Below are positions 1 through 11,702 of a DNA stretch of 64,000 nt, piece after piece. Position numbers and translations under genes: made by a program. Origin of the DNA: Erodium maritimum (taxonomy: Eukaryota > Streptophyta > Magnoliopsida > Geraniales > Geraniaceae); assembly GCA_963921825.1 (NCBI GenBank), contig OY997593.1:65332039-65396038 (forward strand), in the 5' to 3' direction. The notes beneath the pieces are model-generated. The model was not told the origin of the DNA. It searched no databases and saw only the letters and a list, made by a program, of their open reading frames with translations. The first letter of the stretch is position 1; the number at the start of each line of letters is the position of its first letter.

Positions 1-2162
1 ATAAGAGAGTCACACTATAACATATCAACCAACCAACACTTATCGAATCATACTTTCACCACAACCCACCCAAGACATCCATTTAGTCCTCTCCACTTAC
101 CGTCATACTTACCTGTCACGATCGATCGGTCCATCGATCACCTGATCGTACCGTTTGGCACAATCAGTCATACTCGATCATCCGTTCAAACATTCAATCA
201 TTCAACACTCAATCAATTAACCAACCATACAATCATTCAATCAACCAATCATGTAAGCATTCAATCAACCAATCATGTAAACATCCAATCAATCATTCAA
301 GCATAAAATTTAACTAGTTTCATTAGACTCTTAATTATCCTAATGATTAGCAAACGAGCATGTGAAGCTAAAACACAACTAATCCGAGGGCTCATCACGA
401 CCTCTCTACCAGTAAATCAATTTCCAAGTATTGAAAGCGATTACACTAGTTATTCTCATCTTATGCATGCATACTAGACACGTCCGGTTATTAATAATTG
501 AAAGACGATTATTCTAGTTATTCGCATCCTATAAGCAATTCTAGGACATTTCCGATTTTATTAACCTAATAGGCATACTAGTAATGAAATACTCAAGTAG
601 TTAGGACTTTCCCTACCTGGTGGTCTTCCTACGAACAAATACTCCTATCAACAGCTGTCCGGATAGCCTCGTCTCCTCGGGCGAAATCCGAGTCTGATTT
701 TAACAGGCAAAGATTACACTCATATCAGATAAGGCCCAAGTAAAATCAATACGCTGCCTTTTAAACTTGAACAGGATAAAAGTGGACTTAAACGAATCGG
801 GTTCGAGTACCCGAGCCTCGACACCAGAACCCGATGCACGTTTCCCGAGGTACGGATCCCGAGGCACGATTCACTGTTCCACTTTTAGTCCCGTATAAGT
901 CTGATTTTTAATCGTCTCGTTTGAGAGTCCGTTTCATTCATCCATGGTTCCAAAAACGTTTACAGTCCAAAACCCGTCTTAAAGCAAATATGATTTTTTG
1001 TTTTAAAAAAATCTTTCCTTTTTAAATTAAAACCACTTTCCTTTTCCTTTCTCTTCGAATTAGTTCCAGTCTCAAGACCCATTTTAAATCGAAACTGAAA
1101 TCAATTTTCTTCTCTTTCAATTTCTTAACTTTTCGTTTAAATCCGATTTCGTTAATCCTTTCTCAAGAACAAAACCAGATACAATAATGAAATTGCTTCA
1201 TGTTTCCAGATTAAAAAATCAACTCCAAATGAACAGATCCACGAGTTCTCATTTCAACAAGAACAGAAACAACATAAACTCGAAAAATAAATAAAGGGAA
1301 GATGGAGTGTTGTTGGTCAGAATCCGACCACCGGCGGTGACCAACCCGGCCGGGGCTTCACGTTGTAACGCTCACCGTAGGAAGCAGAAAGGGCGGCGAC
1401 GGCGGAGGTGGTTGCGGCGGAGTACGCCTCAGATCTGCATCGGCCCAGCTAGCTCGTCTCGTCTCTGGACGAGCACGGCGGAGCTCGGGCGACTGAGGGA
1501 GAGGAAGGGGCTCGGAGACTAGTTCGACGACGGCGGGTTGAGGGCTCGGCTACGCGTGGTTCTTTCCTTTCCGGCGAGCCCGAAACCAACACGGAGAGAG
1601 ACGGGAGCTCGGGACGAGGAACGGACGGCGACGGCTCTGGTTGAACGGAGACGACCGGTTGAGGGAGAGAGAGAGGAAGTGTAGAGAGGGAAAGATGGTC
1701 GGCGAGGCTGAGGTTCGGGTTGTGGCTAGACGGGAAAGGATCGGGAGGCGGTGGTGCGGCCGGAGTTGGTCGGAGCTAGTGAGAGATGGTGGAGATGGTG
1801 TGAGCGTGAAGAGAAGGTCGGGCTTGAGAGAGAAGGGAGGCAGAGACGCGAAGGAGAGAAAGATTTAGGGTTTCTGAACCCTAATTTTGCGTCTTATAGT
1901 GTAGCCGGTAGGTGGGCGGACCTGGCTCCTTGGGCCACTGAAGAGAAACGGGCCGCACGGCCCAACCGCGACCAACAGGGCCGGGTTGGCCTGACCGGGT
2001 CCGCGGGTCTGGTCGGGTCTGCCCGGTCCAATTCCCTTTTTTTTCTTTTCTTTTCTTTTTCTTTCGCAAACGATCACCATTTTCAACTCGATTTTCCAAC
2101 CTCGACGTTTCAAGACGATAAAAATTAATATTTTGCTTCTTTTAATTTAGCCGGTCTTTACA
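1..2162 (-). mobile_element. Partial long LTR, probably Ty3/gypsy type
   Basis: Read on the minus strand this looks like an LTR. It begins TGTAAAGACCGG at 2162, carries a TATA-like CTATAAG near 1894-1900, then an 'ATTAGGGTT...AACCCTAA' leader, a CT-rich stretch and a GC-rich stretch (1310-1860). That is the usual U3-R-U5 layout of long plant chromovirus-type LTRs. Its 3' end runs off the left edge of the window, so neither the second LTR nor a target duplication can be checked. Short direct repeats lie at about 231-296. Open frames in the GC-rich part have no recognisable domain and I treat them as noncoding. Family assignment is inference. Confidence 0.45.
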
Positions 2163-2609
2163 TTGACCCTTGTTGGTCCGTTTGTTTTATCTGGTTTGCC
2201 TTTGTTGGCTTTGTTTAGTTTTAACTTGTTAGCCCTTGTTGGCTCGTTGTTGTACTGACTGTAGTATCTGGTTTAAGACTGCTTGTGTAATTCCCATTGT
2301 TGGGTAGGTTCTGTTTTTAGACCTGTTTGTGGTGTTAGGTTGTCTTGTTTCCGGTTAGGCTGGTTGTCCCTCGATGGACGGTTGTATTGGTTTTAGTTTC
2401 TGGTTTGGACGAGCTGCGTCTCGATCCTAGGTTGCTTAATGTCTGTAAAATCTGGGGATATAGACCCTTGTTGTACCCATTCATTGGGTTGGTTTCTGTT
2501 TTGAGGTGCCGATGGCACTCTCTGTGTTGTTTGAGGGAGTACCCTTGGCCATGTTTTCATTTTGAAAACATGGTTTTTATAAAACAAAAAACTTGCTGAT
2601 AAAAAAAAT
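2163..2609 (+). mobile_element. 3' end of a LINE-derived element
   Basis: T-rich sequence with a 'GTAAAATCTGGGG...AGACCC' phrase at about 2445-2465 and a terminal GATAAAAAAAA tail (2597-2608). The same phrase (AAATCTGGGT, 4-6 nt, AGACCT) and a similar tail occur in the elements at 4567-5893 and 14,257-15,525, so this looks like a 3' fragment of that family. The LTR to its left appears to have inserted into it. Confidence 0.4.
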
Positions 2610-4151
2610 GTAAACTACAAATGACTACCCTTAAATTGGCACGTTTAACCGATGATTGACTACCCTTAAAAATCACTTTTGTTATATATATATATACTTA
2701 TTAAATAAGAGGTGAAATCGGCTACAAACCACTCTTAACCTAAAAACTAGAGAAACAATCATAGCCACACACACCTAACATCCAACATTCCACATGATGC
2801 CACATCACCACCCCAATTTCACCCAAACTCACGCCAATTCATCCTTTCTCACACAAGCAAGGGCATAATTGTAAAAGCATGGTGCCATGTGGACAAGTGT
2901 CCATTTTTTTCTTCACCAATTCACTAATTTAATATTTCCCGATTCGTTTGAACTCCGATTAGCTTCAAACTTGCACCAATATTTTTATTTTTTCAAGGGC
3001 TTTAAATCAAGATCAATCATGAATATATTTTGAAGCACGAAAATAAAAAAGGTACATCAGAGTGATAAAAAAATGTTGAGTGTTGATAAATTTTTCACTA
3101 ATAAATATTTTATATCGGAGGTATCAAACTAGTGCTAAATGTTGGTAAAAACATGTACTGAGGTGATAAAAACCATGTTCAATTTTGATAATAAGTGTGA
3201 TAAACTAATCATGATCAGTTTTGGAGAATGGGGTGATAAAACCAGTGTAGAGTGTTGATAAAACCAGTGTAAAGTGTTGATAAAACCAGAGCAAAGTGTT
3301 GATAAAAATTAGCCAGATATAATTTCTTTGAAAACCAGCCCCGAAATATAAAAAAAACGTGCTTCAAAAAAACCATGTGATGGGGATGATAAAACACACG
3401 TAATTGAATGATAAACCTAGTGTTTAGTGTTGATAAAACTAGTGTTCATAAAAAGCACGCGATGAGGTTATAAAAACATGATCATTTTTGAAAAATGAGG
3501 TGATAAAACCAGTGTAAAGTGTTGATAAAACCAGTGTTAAAGTGTTGATAAGTCCAGAGCAAAGTGTTGATAAAAATTACCCAGATTTTTTTTAAAAAAA
3601 ATCAACACCGAAATAATTTTTTTTTTCGTGCTTCAAAATATATTCATGACTGATCTTGATTTAAAGCCCTTAAAAAAACAAAACTAATGGCGCAAGTTTG
3701 AAGTCAATCGGAGTTCAAACGAAACGGGAAAAATTAAATTAGTGAATTGATTAAAAAAAATAACATGATAGTTTTACTAAAAAGCCCTTACCACTTATTA
3801 AAAAGTGCTGTTTTTTTTGCAGTCAACAAGTCAACTACTCAATTGCATCTCATCCATCCATTCTTAAAATGGATGGCTTAGATTGATTCTCTAGTTTTTA
3901 GGTTAAGACATGGTTTGTATTTGATTTCTTCTCTATTAAATGAATTCATTTTTATTTAAAAAAATCACTTCATTTTTTATTTTTTAAAAATTATTTAGGA
4001 AAATCATTGAGGGTATTTTCGTCATTTATACTGACGGAAAGGGTTTCTAGTTACAAGTTGTAACTTCAGGGTATGCACCAATAGTTTTTGAACTTCAGGG
4101 TAATCATCGGTTAAACGTGCCAACTTCAGGGTATGCAATTATAGTTTATCC
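2610..4151. mobile_element. Long-TIR nonautonomous element (copy A)
   Basis: The left end (2610-2690) and the inverted right end (about 3990-4151) are terminal inverted repeats containing the phrase GTTGGCACGTTTAACCG and repeated TACCCT(A/G)AAGTT words. The centre had a TA tract (2684-2696), into which another element (2709-3934) has inserted. It has no coding capacity. The same TIRs bound the element at 23,223-25,884, which has an 8-bp target duplication, so a Mutator-like (MULE) origin is likely. No clean target duplication was found for this copy. Confidence 0.65.
2709..3934. mobile_element. MULE-type MITE with 22-bp internal array (copy A')
   Basis: A TIR of about 65 bp (2709-2775 against 3870-3934) shares CTTAACCTAAAAACTAGAGA. 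The flanks are ATTAAATAA (2700-2708) and ATTAAATGA (3935-3943), 8 of 9 identical, as expected of a 9-bp Mutator-type duplication. The related outer element at 23,223-25,884 carries this site once, near 25,668, which is effectively an empty-site control. Internally (about 3056-3580) there is a degenerate array of GTTGATAAAA words spaced about 22 bp apart. No ORF. It is the same family as 41,635-43,005. Confidence 0.8.
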
Positions 4152-4566
4152 TTTTTATTATTATATTTTGCTAATATAGGTTTAACTTCAACCTTTCTTT
4201 CTCCTTCCATATTATTCTAAATAGCAAATAGGTAAAGAAGTTGGGAGTAAAATAGAATGTCCTGTATTGGGTGGGGAAGGTTTGGGGGGTTTTCTCTTGT
4301 GCATAACTATTTGATTTGTATATGATTACAAAGAATCAGCCAAGTCAGACCGCAGATTCAAATATTTTTTATTCTTGATGCCAACAGTCTCTTTTTGGGT
4401 GGAGCAGAATCTGATTTAATATTTGCTTTATTGTATGAGAGCATCCCAAATTCCCAATGGCATTAGTTTATCTTAAATAAATAAGAGGAAATTGTAAAAT
4501 ATGGTGAAGAGGGAAATTTTAAAATGGGGTGAATAAATTTTGTGAAATAAAGGCTATCACTGAGGA
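4152..4566. other. Intergenic, nothing recognised
   Basis: AT-rich sequence without convincing coding signal, repeat boundary or RNA gene. The last 20 bases (GGCTATCACTGAGGAT) resemble the sequence just after the next element (5894-5910), so they may be one copy of its target duplication. Confidence 0.5.
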
Positions 4567-5893
4567 TTTCACCGACCTCTCTCTTCCTTCTCTCACTTAA
4601 AAAAGACCTAGTGGTCTCGAGGCTTCGGCTTTCGAGGTCACTGTCGGACCTCCTTTTCTCTCCTTCTTCCTCTCCCCAGTCGATCCTCTCCTCTTCTTCG
4701 GTGTGGAGGTGTTGATTTCTCTTCTTCTTCACCGGGGGTTGCGGCTCCGATTTAGACGTGGGACACGCTTCACCCTCTCCTCCGAAGGGGATCGTTGCAT
4801 ATCGGGCTCGCCTGCGCGGTTTGAGTTGAGGTTTTGTCGTCTCTGGCCTCCGTCTTCTCCCTGGTGTGTTTTGGCGTCGGAGCGATCCAGATCTGGCCAT
4901 GAGACGATATACCACACCCCTTGGGGAGGTTAATCGCAGATCTGGCCAGGCCTTGATGTCGTCGAAAGCTCCTTCGAAGTTTTAGTGGAAGATGCTTCCT
5001 CTCCAGGTCCCAGCGACGCACTCTGGCTTCGGCGTGGGACGTGCTTCCTCTACAAGGATGTAGCGGCTCTGAACCGTTGTTGTCGTTGGTGGGACGACTA
5101 TTCTTTTTCTTGGCTTCGACTTCATATTTGGACCTCGGCCCGCTATGGCTCTTGAGGTTTCTTCTCTCCATCTTTATCTGATTTTCATCTCCCCCCCCCC
5201 CCCATACTGCTCTGCTTTTGCGATTCGTTTCCTTGTGCCCCAGACCACGTTTGTGGCTCGAAATCGTTGGCTTGGTGTTGGCCGTCGACGAGGGCATGAG
5301 GCTCTTGCCCTAGGAAATCTATTGCATTAGTAGTTCAGACTCATGGGCTTTGGTGGATTTCCATCGATGTGGTCTCAGCCGCTCGTGGTGTTGGCCACCA
5401 GCATTTTCAAAATCTTTATCCTAGATTCAGGTTTGGGGGTTCTGATGAGATGAGAGATGTTATCAATCTTGAATAGATTTGAGAAGATGTCCCTTGGGTT
5501 GTAGGTGTCTGCTGCATTTTTAACGCTTAACGATGGGTAAATCTGGGTTCTCAGACCTTCGTTTACAAGGACTTTATGGTGGAAAAAATCAAGTTTTTTA
5601 GAAGTTTTATGTTTCTGTGTTAGTTTCTTAGTTTCTTTACATTGATCATGTCTACCTTTGGTTGAGTTTTAGCCTATTGTTGTTCTTGTGGTTGGGTATT
5701 GGTCTTATGGTCTTGTATGACCGTGGAATGATGTTGTTCATGGTTATTGTTCTTATTTGGTTCATGTCATGCCTCAGGATGTTGAGGTGGTTTATTGATG
5801 ATTCCATTAAAGTGGATCGCTCTTTCATTGTACTTCACCCCTCGCTCTTTACTTCAAAGAACAGGTTTTAAATGTGCCTTTGTTGATAAAAAA
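4567..5893 (+). mobile_element. LINE-derived nonautonomous element, 1.3 kb
   Basis: It starts with a CT-rich leader (TTCACCGACCTCTCTC), has a GC-rich 5' part, a T-rich 3' part with GGTAAATCTGGGTTCTCAGA at 5536-5555, and ends TTGATAAAAAAAA at 5883-5895. The flanking sequences at about 4550-4566 and 5894-5910 are similar but imperfect, compatible with an aged target duplication. Its leader and 3' phrase match the element at 14,257-15,525. A run of 14 C lies at 5191-5204. No ORF with a known domain was found. Autonomous partner unknown. Confidence 0.5.
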
Positions 5894-6031
5894 AAGGTAA
5901 TCACTGAAGGAGGATAAATCACTTTTGCAGTTTGTTTGAAATTTTTGTATTAATATTGATATACTTTATATATATAAAATTGATAGATTAAAATCGATAT
6001 TTTAACATTTTTTTTTAGATAATATGAGATT

Positions 6032-6988
6032 TTATTTAGATATCGGCAAAGATGATGCTTTGAAGAGGCTTACATGACCCCCTTGCCAATTCCAGACAGG
6101 ATTAGAACAAGCCGCCCTGGCAAGCCAGTGAGCTGCTTTGTTCGCTGTCCGTTTTACAAATTCGAGCTGCACGCACTCGAGTGTAGATAAAAGGGAATTA
6201 CAATCTGTGACGATCGTTCCCAGAGGGGAGAGCAGATTCCCCCCTCGTCTGATCATATCCACTATGACCTTGCAGTCGCTCCGAACCACAGCCCTCTGGT
6301 GAGGAAACTGTTGAAGCCACGTAAGCGCATCCCGGATCGCGTAGGCTTCCACCAGCCCCGGGTTCTGAGCACCATGGAATGACGTGGACCGGGCGTCCCT
6401 AAGATGTCCCCTATCGTCCCTGCATATCCATCTTGTGCCTACTTTGTCCGCCGCCGCAAACAGTGCTCCATCAGTGTTTATGGCCCATGCTCCCTGCATG
6501 GGATGTTCCCACACATCTGCCGCCTGTACTCCAGCATGGCGGGGAGTCACATGTGCCTGTAGTTTCCGCTTCCTGGCCTCCATCCATCCTTCCTGCAGAT
6601 GGAACACTGTCTGAAAAATATTGGTTGCTGGTTGGGCTACACTCTCCCAAACCAATTTGTTTCTAGCCTTCCACAACTCCCACAAAAGACATCCTATTAA
6701 TCCCCCGCTTGCTGGGGAATTGATAGTCAACATGTTCTGCACCCACTCTACTATCGTGTCGGCCTCCTGAGGAAGAGTCAACCCTGATCTCGTCCAGCAC
6801 TCCGCAACCACCGGGCATTGAACCAGCAAATGGAAAGCCGATTCCTCCTCCCCGGCACAGACCGGGCATGTCGCCACCATATCCACATGCCGACGCCTCA
6901 GGTTAACCGCCACCTGCAGACACCCAGAGCAAGTACGCCACAAAAAGGACTTTACCTTCGGCATCACCTTCAGCTTCCATATAGCCGA
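6032..6988 (-). pseudogene. LINE ORF2 C-terminus: zinc region and RNase H
   Basis: The reading frame continues from the RT part across one in-frame TAG (6989-6991). It starts with the zf-RVT-like block (PKVKSFLWRTCSG, then CPVCAGEEESAFHLLVQCP). A ribonuclease H fold follows, in which the first acidic residue is in WAINTDGALF, the Glu is in GLVEAYAIRDAL and an Asp is in VVRSDCKVIVDMI. This RNase H type (RVT_3) is known in plant L1 LINEs. The frame is open for 311 codons to a normal stop at 6032. The stop separating it from the RT part breaks the polyprotein. Confidence 0.88.
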
Positions 6989-8671
6989 CTAGATTCCCGG
7001 TTGGGCCTGGACAGCCGTCTGGTCTGGTTGACTCATACTATATGCTGATTTGACCGTGTATTGGCCCAAGTAGTCCCCCGCCCAATAACAGGAGTCATGT
7101 ACAGCCGTCCTACTTATCGGGACCGCCATTATAGCCCTCTGATCCTCTGGACTGAACAATGTACCAACTTTGTCCGCGTCCCAAATTCTCTCGTCCGGTC
7201 TCATTAGATCAGACACTAGCTTCCCGTCTATTTCTGGTCCTGCCGACTTTACCCTGGCCTCCACTCCTGTGAGCCAAGGGTGTTTGCTTATCAAAGTTCC
7301 CGTTCCTGGTCCGATCGACTTCCGGGCCCCTTTCTTGACCATCTCATGTGCTGACAGAATACTTTGCCAGACGTAACTTTGATTCTGTCTCCGAACTGCC
7401 TCCATCACCGATGACCTCGGGTAATATTTTGCCTTCAAGACCCGAGCCACTAGACTGTCCTCCTCCGTGATCAGTTTCCACAACTGTTTACCCAGCAGAG
7501 CGGAATTAAACTCATAAAGATTCTTAAAACCCAGCCCTCCTTCCTCCTTTGGCCGCGATATGTTCGTCCAGGACTGGCATATAATCCCTTTCCCATCCGG
7601 CCCCGCTGATTTCCACCAGAACCGGGCAAGGGCTACATTTATCTTATCAAGGATCCCCTTAGGTATCCTCATCACACTCATCGTATATGTGGGGATTGCC
7701 TGTAGGACTGACTTGAATAACACCTCCTTCCACGCACCATTCAAAAGCTTCCCGTCCCACTTCTGGATTCGGCGTAGTACCATATCCAACACATATTGCA
7801 GGCCCTGCTTCCGATTCCTTCCCATCATGTTCGGAACCCCCAGATAAGGGTATGGTGTATCTAATTCCGGTATACCCAGGATCTGCACACCTTCCACCCT
7901 CCTATTTGCCGGCGTGTTGTGGCTAAAAAACAGAGACGACTTGGCTTGATTCACTACCTGTCCCGACGCCTCCTCAAACATCCTAAGGATATTTCTCAGC
8001 TGAGCCATCTCGTCCGGTGTTGCCTTGCAATAGACATAGCAATCATCCGCGAAGAACATATGTGTTAGCGTTGGTGCCCCGTTGGCCACCCTTACTCCAT
8101 GTATTTCCCCCACGCTTTCAGCTCCCTGGAGAAGACCTCTCTCTGGTTGTACGAATCCCGTCTGCTGACCTCCTGCAACTATGTTGTAAGTTACAAAGTA
8201 CGTACATCGACGAACGAGTGAGATCCACTCTTCGCCGAAGCCAAAGCCCCTCATTATGTCACATAAGAAGCTCCACTCCACCCTATCATAAGCCTTACTC
8301 ATATCCAACTTCAACGCCACCCACCCCTCATTCCCCTGTCTTTTATTCTTGAGGTAATGTAACGTTTCATGGGACAGGATTATATTGTCCTGTATCGACC
8401 TACCAGGCACAAACGCCCATTGTGACTCTGAAATCAGCCCATCCAATAGCCCTTTCAGTCTGTTTGCGGCCACCTTCGAGACCACTTTGAACACCACATT
8501 ACACAATGCAATTGGTCGAAGGTCCTTGAGCGACATTGGGCACTCCACCTTCGGGATCAGCACTAACGTTGTTTGATTCAGCTCCCTCGGAATCTCCTCC
8601 CCCGCAAAGATCCTGCGCACCCAGCGGGTCACATCTTCTCCCACCGTTCCCCAGTACTTCTGGTAAATGGG
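6989..8671 (-). pseudogene. LINE ORF2 reverse transcriptase, internal deletion
   Basis: The RT domain shows LVLIPKVE, LRPIALCNVVFKVVSKV, ALKLDMSKAYDRVEW (motif A) and FFADDCYVY (motif C, catalytic Asp pair intact). Between them, RGLLQG is followed directly by AESVGEIHGV. The usual QGDPLSPYLF block and about 25 residues after it (motif B region) are absent, so this copy could not make an active enzyme. A thumb-like region follows (LLNGAWKEVLFKSVLQAIPTY). The upstream frame joins by a single-base frameshift near 8672. Codons are otherwise well preserved, which suggests moderate age. Confidence 0.88.
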
Positions 8672-10027
8672 TTCAGACCATCCGGACCCGGTGACTTATT
8701 CGGCCCCATAGAAAAGGTCGCATCCCTCACTTCTTCCGATGTGACTTCCCTCATCAGCCCTCTATTTTGCACCTCCGTCAGTTGTTGACGAAATCTCGGA
8801 AAATTAGCCCCGTCTCCCCTTGTCCTCCGAGACAAGGTTTTATATAATTCCAGGATATGGTCACCCAAGCCCGACTCCGAGGTTAGGACATTCCCATCCC
8901 CATCCCGTAGTTCCGACACCTTATTTATGTTCTTCCTCTGCGATGCTGAAGCCTGGAAGAACTTCGTATTCTGGTCACTGTCCGTGAGCCAGTGCTGCTT
9001 GGCACGTTGTCTCCAGAACTCACCCTTTTGCTCCAACGCCTTGACATAGAGCTTCTGTAGCGCTCGCTGTCGCCTGATACTCGTACGGTCCTCCCTACCA
9101 TTCAGCCACAACATGTCCTTTTCATATCTAGCAATCTTCCGAGCTAACGCATTGTACACTTCCCTACCCCAGACCTCCAGCTCTGATCCCGTCTCGCGTA
9201 TTTTGGAGTCTATATCCCTGTCCCCCGAGACACCCCACCTTGCCTGTATCAGATGCCCACATTCCGGGTCCTCTGACCAGATATTTTCAAACCGAAAGTG
9301 TCTAGATCTCATTGGTTCCACTCGCCGCTCTGAGTCCACCAGGATAGGTAGATGATCAGACATGGAGATACCCAGATTGGCCAAGTGTGCTTCTGGCCAC
9401 AATGCGCGCATAGCCGGGGACATCAGCGCTCTATCCAACTGCACCGCCATCCTCATCTCCGGCTCGCTCCCACTGTGCCAAGTATACCCATACCCTTGAA
9501 TCGGGAGATCTTGGACTCCCACAGCCCGCATTGCACTTCGAAATCCCGCAATCAACCGCTCCGGGTACCGGCGACCGCCTCATTTCTCCTTATTCCTCAG
9601 GATCCCATTAAAATCCCCCATCAGGAGCCATCTCTGTGATGCCCCCGTTCGTACCCCAAGGGTTCGGATCATCTCCCAGGTCTGCCAACGCAGTTCCCGA
9701 TTCGCCTCCCCATAGACATCAGTGAACCGGAATCCGTCCCCCGTTAATCCCTGGATCTCCACGTCGATGTACCGGTCGTCACACGGATAAGGCGTGACCT
9801 GCACCTCTGTCGTCCACAGAAGAATGAGGCCCCCCTTCTGCCCTACCGCCGGCACCTCGCATCCCCCCGAGAAACCCGTTTTCAACTTTAGAGTCTGCAC
9901 TTCCCCTTTCCTAGCCATCGTCTCGCTCAGGAAAATTACGTGGTTTGCGGCGACGGATCACCCCCTTCAGGTAATCCACCGTCGCCAACTTCCCCAAGCC
10001 TCGATAGTTCCACGAGAGGAACCTCAT
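8672..10027 (-). pseudogene. LINE ORF2 endonuclease and linker, broken
   Basis: ORF2 probably starts at the ATG at 10,027 (MRFLSWNYRGLGK, the usual SWN start of the endonuclease). The frame shifts near 9945 and resumes as VIFLSETMARKG. Further conserved blocks are RFTDVYGEAN, WLLMGDFNGILRNKEK and ISMSDHLPI (the catalytic SDH). An in-frame TGA lies at 9580-9582. Beyond the endonuclease the linker runs to MGPNKSPGPDGLNP, where a one-base frameshift leads into the RT frame. All domain order is normal for plant L1 elements. Confidence 0.87.
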
Positions 10028-11027
10028 TATTCAGGTCCTACCAGGACACTTGCGCCGATCACAACAGTCGTTCCAGCTAATACCAATCCACAGAGGCACT
10101 ACGCAATTCCCTGTCCCGAACTAGCTACCAAAACGCTACCCACCAAGATCTGTCACTGGAGCAGATCAACCCCGGCCAACACGCCCTCACCAAACCGCCG
10201 TAGGGCGCCTCCGATGATCAGAGTCAACCGGACGTCTGCAAGCAGCCGACCTCCCACACACCAGATCCGACCGCCCAACGCCCCTTCGTCAGAAAGCCCC
10301 CACCAACCACGCCGGAGCCAAAGCACCACCGTGGGGTGACACCCGCGAGTAACTCGCACCGGACGGGAACACTGTTCCCTCCACTCCAGCAAACAAAACC
10401 AGAAAAACGCGAAAGAGGAGCAGAACTCACCTTCCCCGTACCAAACGCACGCCCGTGCTCCAGCCGGAAAGCACCGCCGTCGCCGTTCCGTGTCACGCGC
10501 CACCTATCGATAGATCGCCTCGCTCACCATATTTTAACATGATTATTGAAAAAATATAGAAGTATTTTTTTTATTAAGAAAAGTTAATAATAAAATTACT
10601 TTTTCTAAAACATGTAGTTACTTTTTGGAAATAAGTGTCACGTAGCTTTTGGCCAATGCCTCCATCAATTGGAGATTTGTTCAGGCTTCACTCCTTACCC
10701 AAGCGAGTTTGGCACAAACTTTCACCCGATTAATTGTTAGGTTTGGCTACTTCCACCTAGACGAATCAAGGAAAATAGAGTTTTCGTTCATTTTTTTTGC
10801 CTGGATTAAAGATGCTCTTAAGACCATCCATAGTGGGATTAGAACGAATCGATAATCTCAATCCAATTAGGCCGAATTTTTCGAAAATGAGTGGACATTG
10901 GACTCGAATCGTGGGTCTAGTTAATTTTTTGTCACAATGAGAATAGATCTATTCGGTTTATTCCGAGTCAAATGTAAACAAAAAAAATAAATAAAATATA
11001 AATGACAAGTAAATGAAGGTAATATTA

Positions 11028-11339
11028 TTATTTCCGAAAAAAAGCAGAAGAAACTACAACGCAAACCCGATAAACACTAAAAGTCGAGAACCAACAAAAC
11101 ACACCACAAACCAACCCGGGCGGATGAGAACTAGAGGTTGGCGAACCCGTTGTATAGGCGCCATTTCGGACATTTCTGAACATTCGCCCACCACTCATGG
11201 TTGTTGAAGGGAGGTCGACATTACGGGCATACGTACGGTTCACCTCAAGGAGCACCTCCGCTTCGGTGGCGGTTGGACCGAGCTCATGTCGAGCCTGCAA
11301 GAACGCCAACTCCTCCACATCGATCCAAGTAGGCGCCAT
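11028..11339 (-). CDS. Small ORF inside the Harbinger element
   Basis: 103 codons starting at the ATG at 11,339 (MAPTWIDVEELAF) and ending at 11,028. A TATTTAAAT-like box lies upstream on the minus strand near 11,455. The sequence has no domain that I recognise; its C-terminal part is Val/Phe-rich and may be untranslated sequence read through. It lies downstream of the transposase and the 84-codon ORF, on the same strand. It could be a remnant of the accessory (Myb-like) protein of PIF elements, but no tryptophan-repeat pattern supports that. Confidence 0.3.
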   Translation of the reverse strand: MAPTWIDVEELAFLQARHELGPTATEAEVLLEVNRTYARNVDLPSTTMSGGRMFRNVRNGAYTTGSPTSSSHPPGLVCGVFCWFSTFSVYRVCVVVSSAFFRK

Positions 11340-11702
11340 GAACGATTCTGTCCTGGAGAAAATAAGAACTTGAGGAAAAAAGTGTGACACCGATTTTGTT
11401 TTGGAAAGTACATTGAAGAGGAATAGTTGGTGACGATTCTGTGTTTCGGATGGATTTAAATAGGGGAGGCAGAATCAGTAGGGTTTTATTTTTAAAATTT
11501 CCAAACATTATCCAAGAGAATCGATCAAACATTAGATGTGGCAGTCGATGCATGTGAAGAAGTGAAGAATCGTCCAAACAAGAATTTTTTTAAAAAAGTC
11601 TCATTTATTATTTCGAACATTGCGGGGTAGGTTTCCGAGTACTAAATGGAACGAACGTGTTCGAAACAAAGTACAAGATAAAAAAGAAAAACATTGAACA
11701 TG

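Larger units (their letters stand above)
6009..10528 (-). mobile_element. L1-type LINE (EN-RT-RNase H), defective
   Basis: A minus-strand non-LTR retrotransposon bounded by perfect 12-bp target duplications ATATTTTAACAT at 5997-6008 and 10,529-10,540, with an A tail at its 3' end (ATCTAAAAAAAAA, read leftwards to 6009). ORF2 contains apurinic-type endonuclease, reverse transcriptase, a zinc-binding RT-associated region and a plant-type RNase H. The 500 bases upstream of ORF2 show no ORF1 (no DUF4283 or zinc knuckle), so ORF1 was missing or deleted when this copy integrated. ORF2 has two frameshifts, two in-frame stops and an internal RT deletion. It cannot be autonomous. Confidence 0.9.

Noticed and set aside
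1307..2128. Arg/Glu-rich frames that look like a gene
   Set aside because: On the opposite strand the same stretch reads as an LTR leader with TATA box; frames are short, overlapping and without domain.
5191..5204. Run of 14 C as a possible functional motif
   Set aside because: A single homopolymer inside a decayed retroelement; more likely slippage or a sequencing-length uncertainty.
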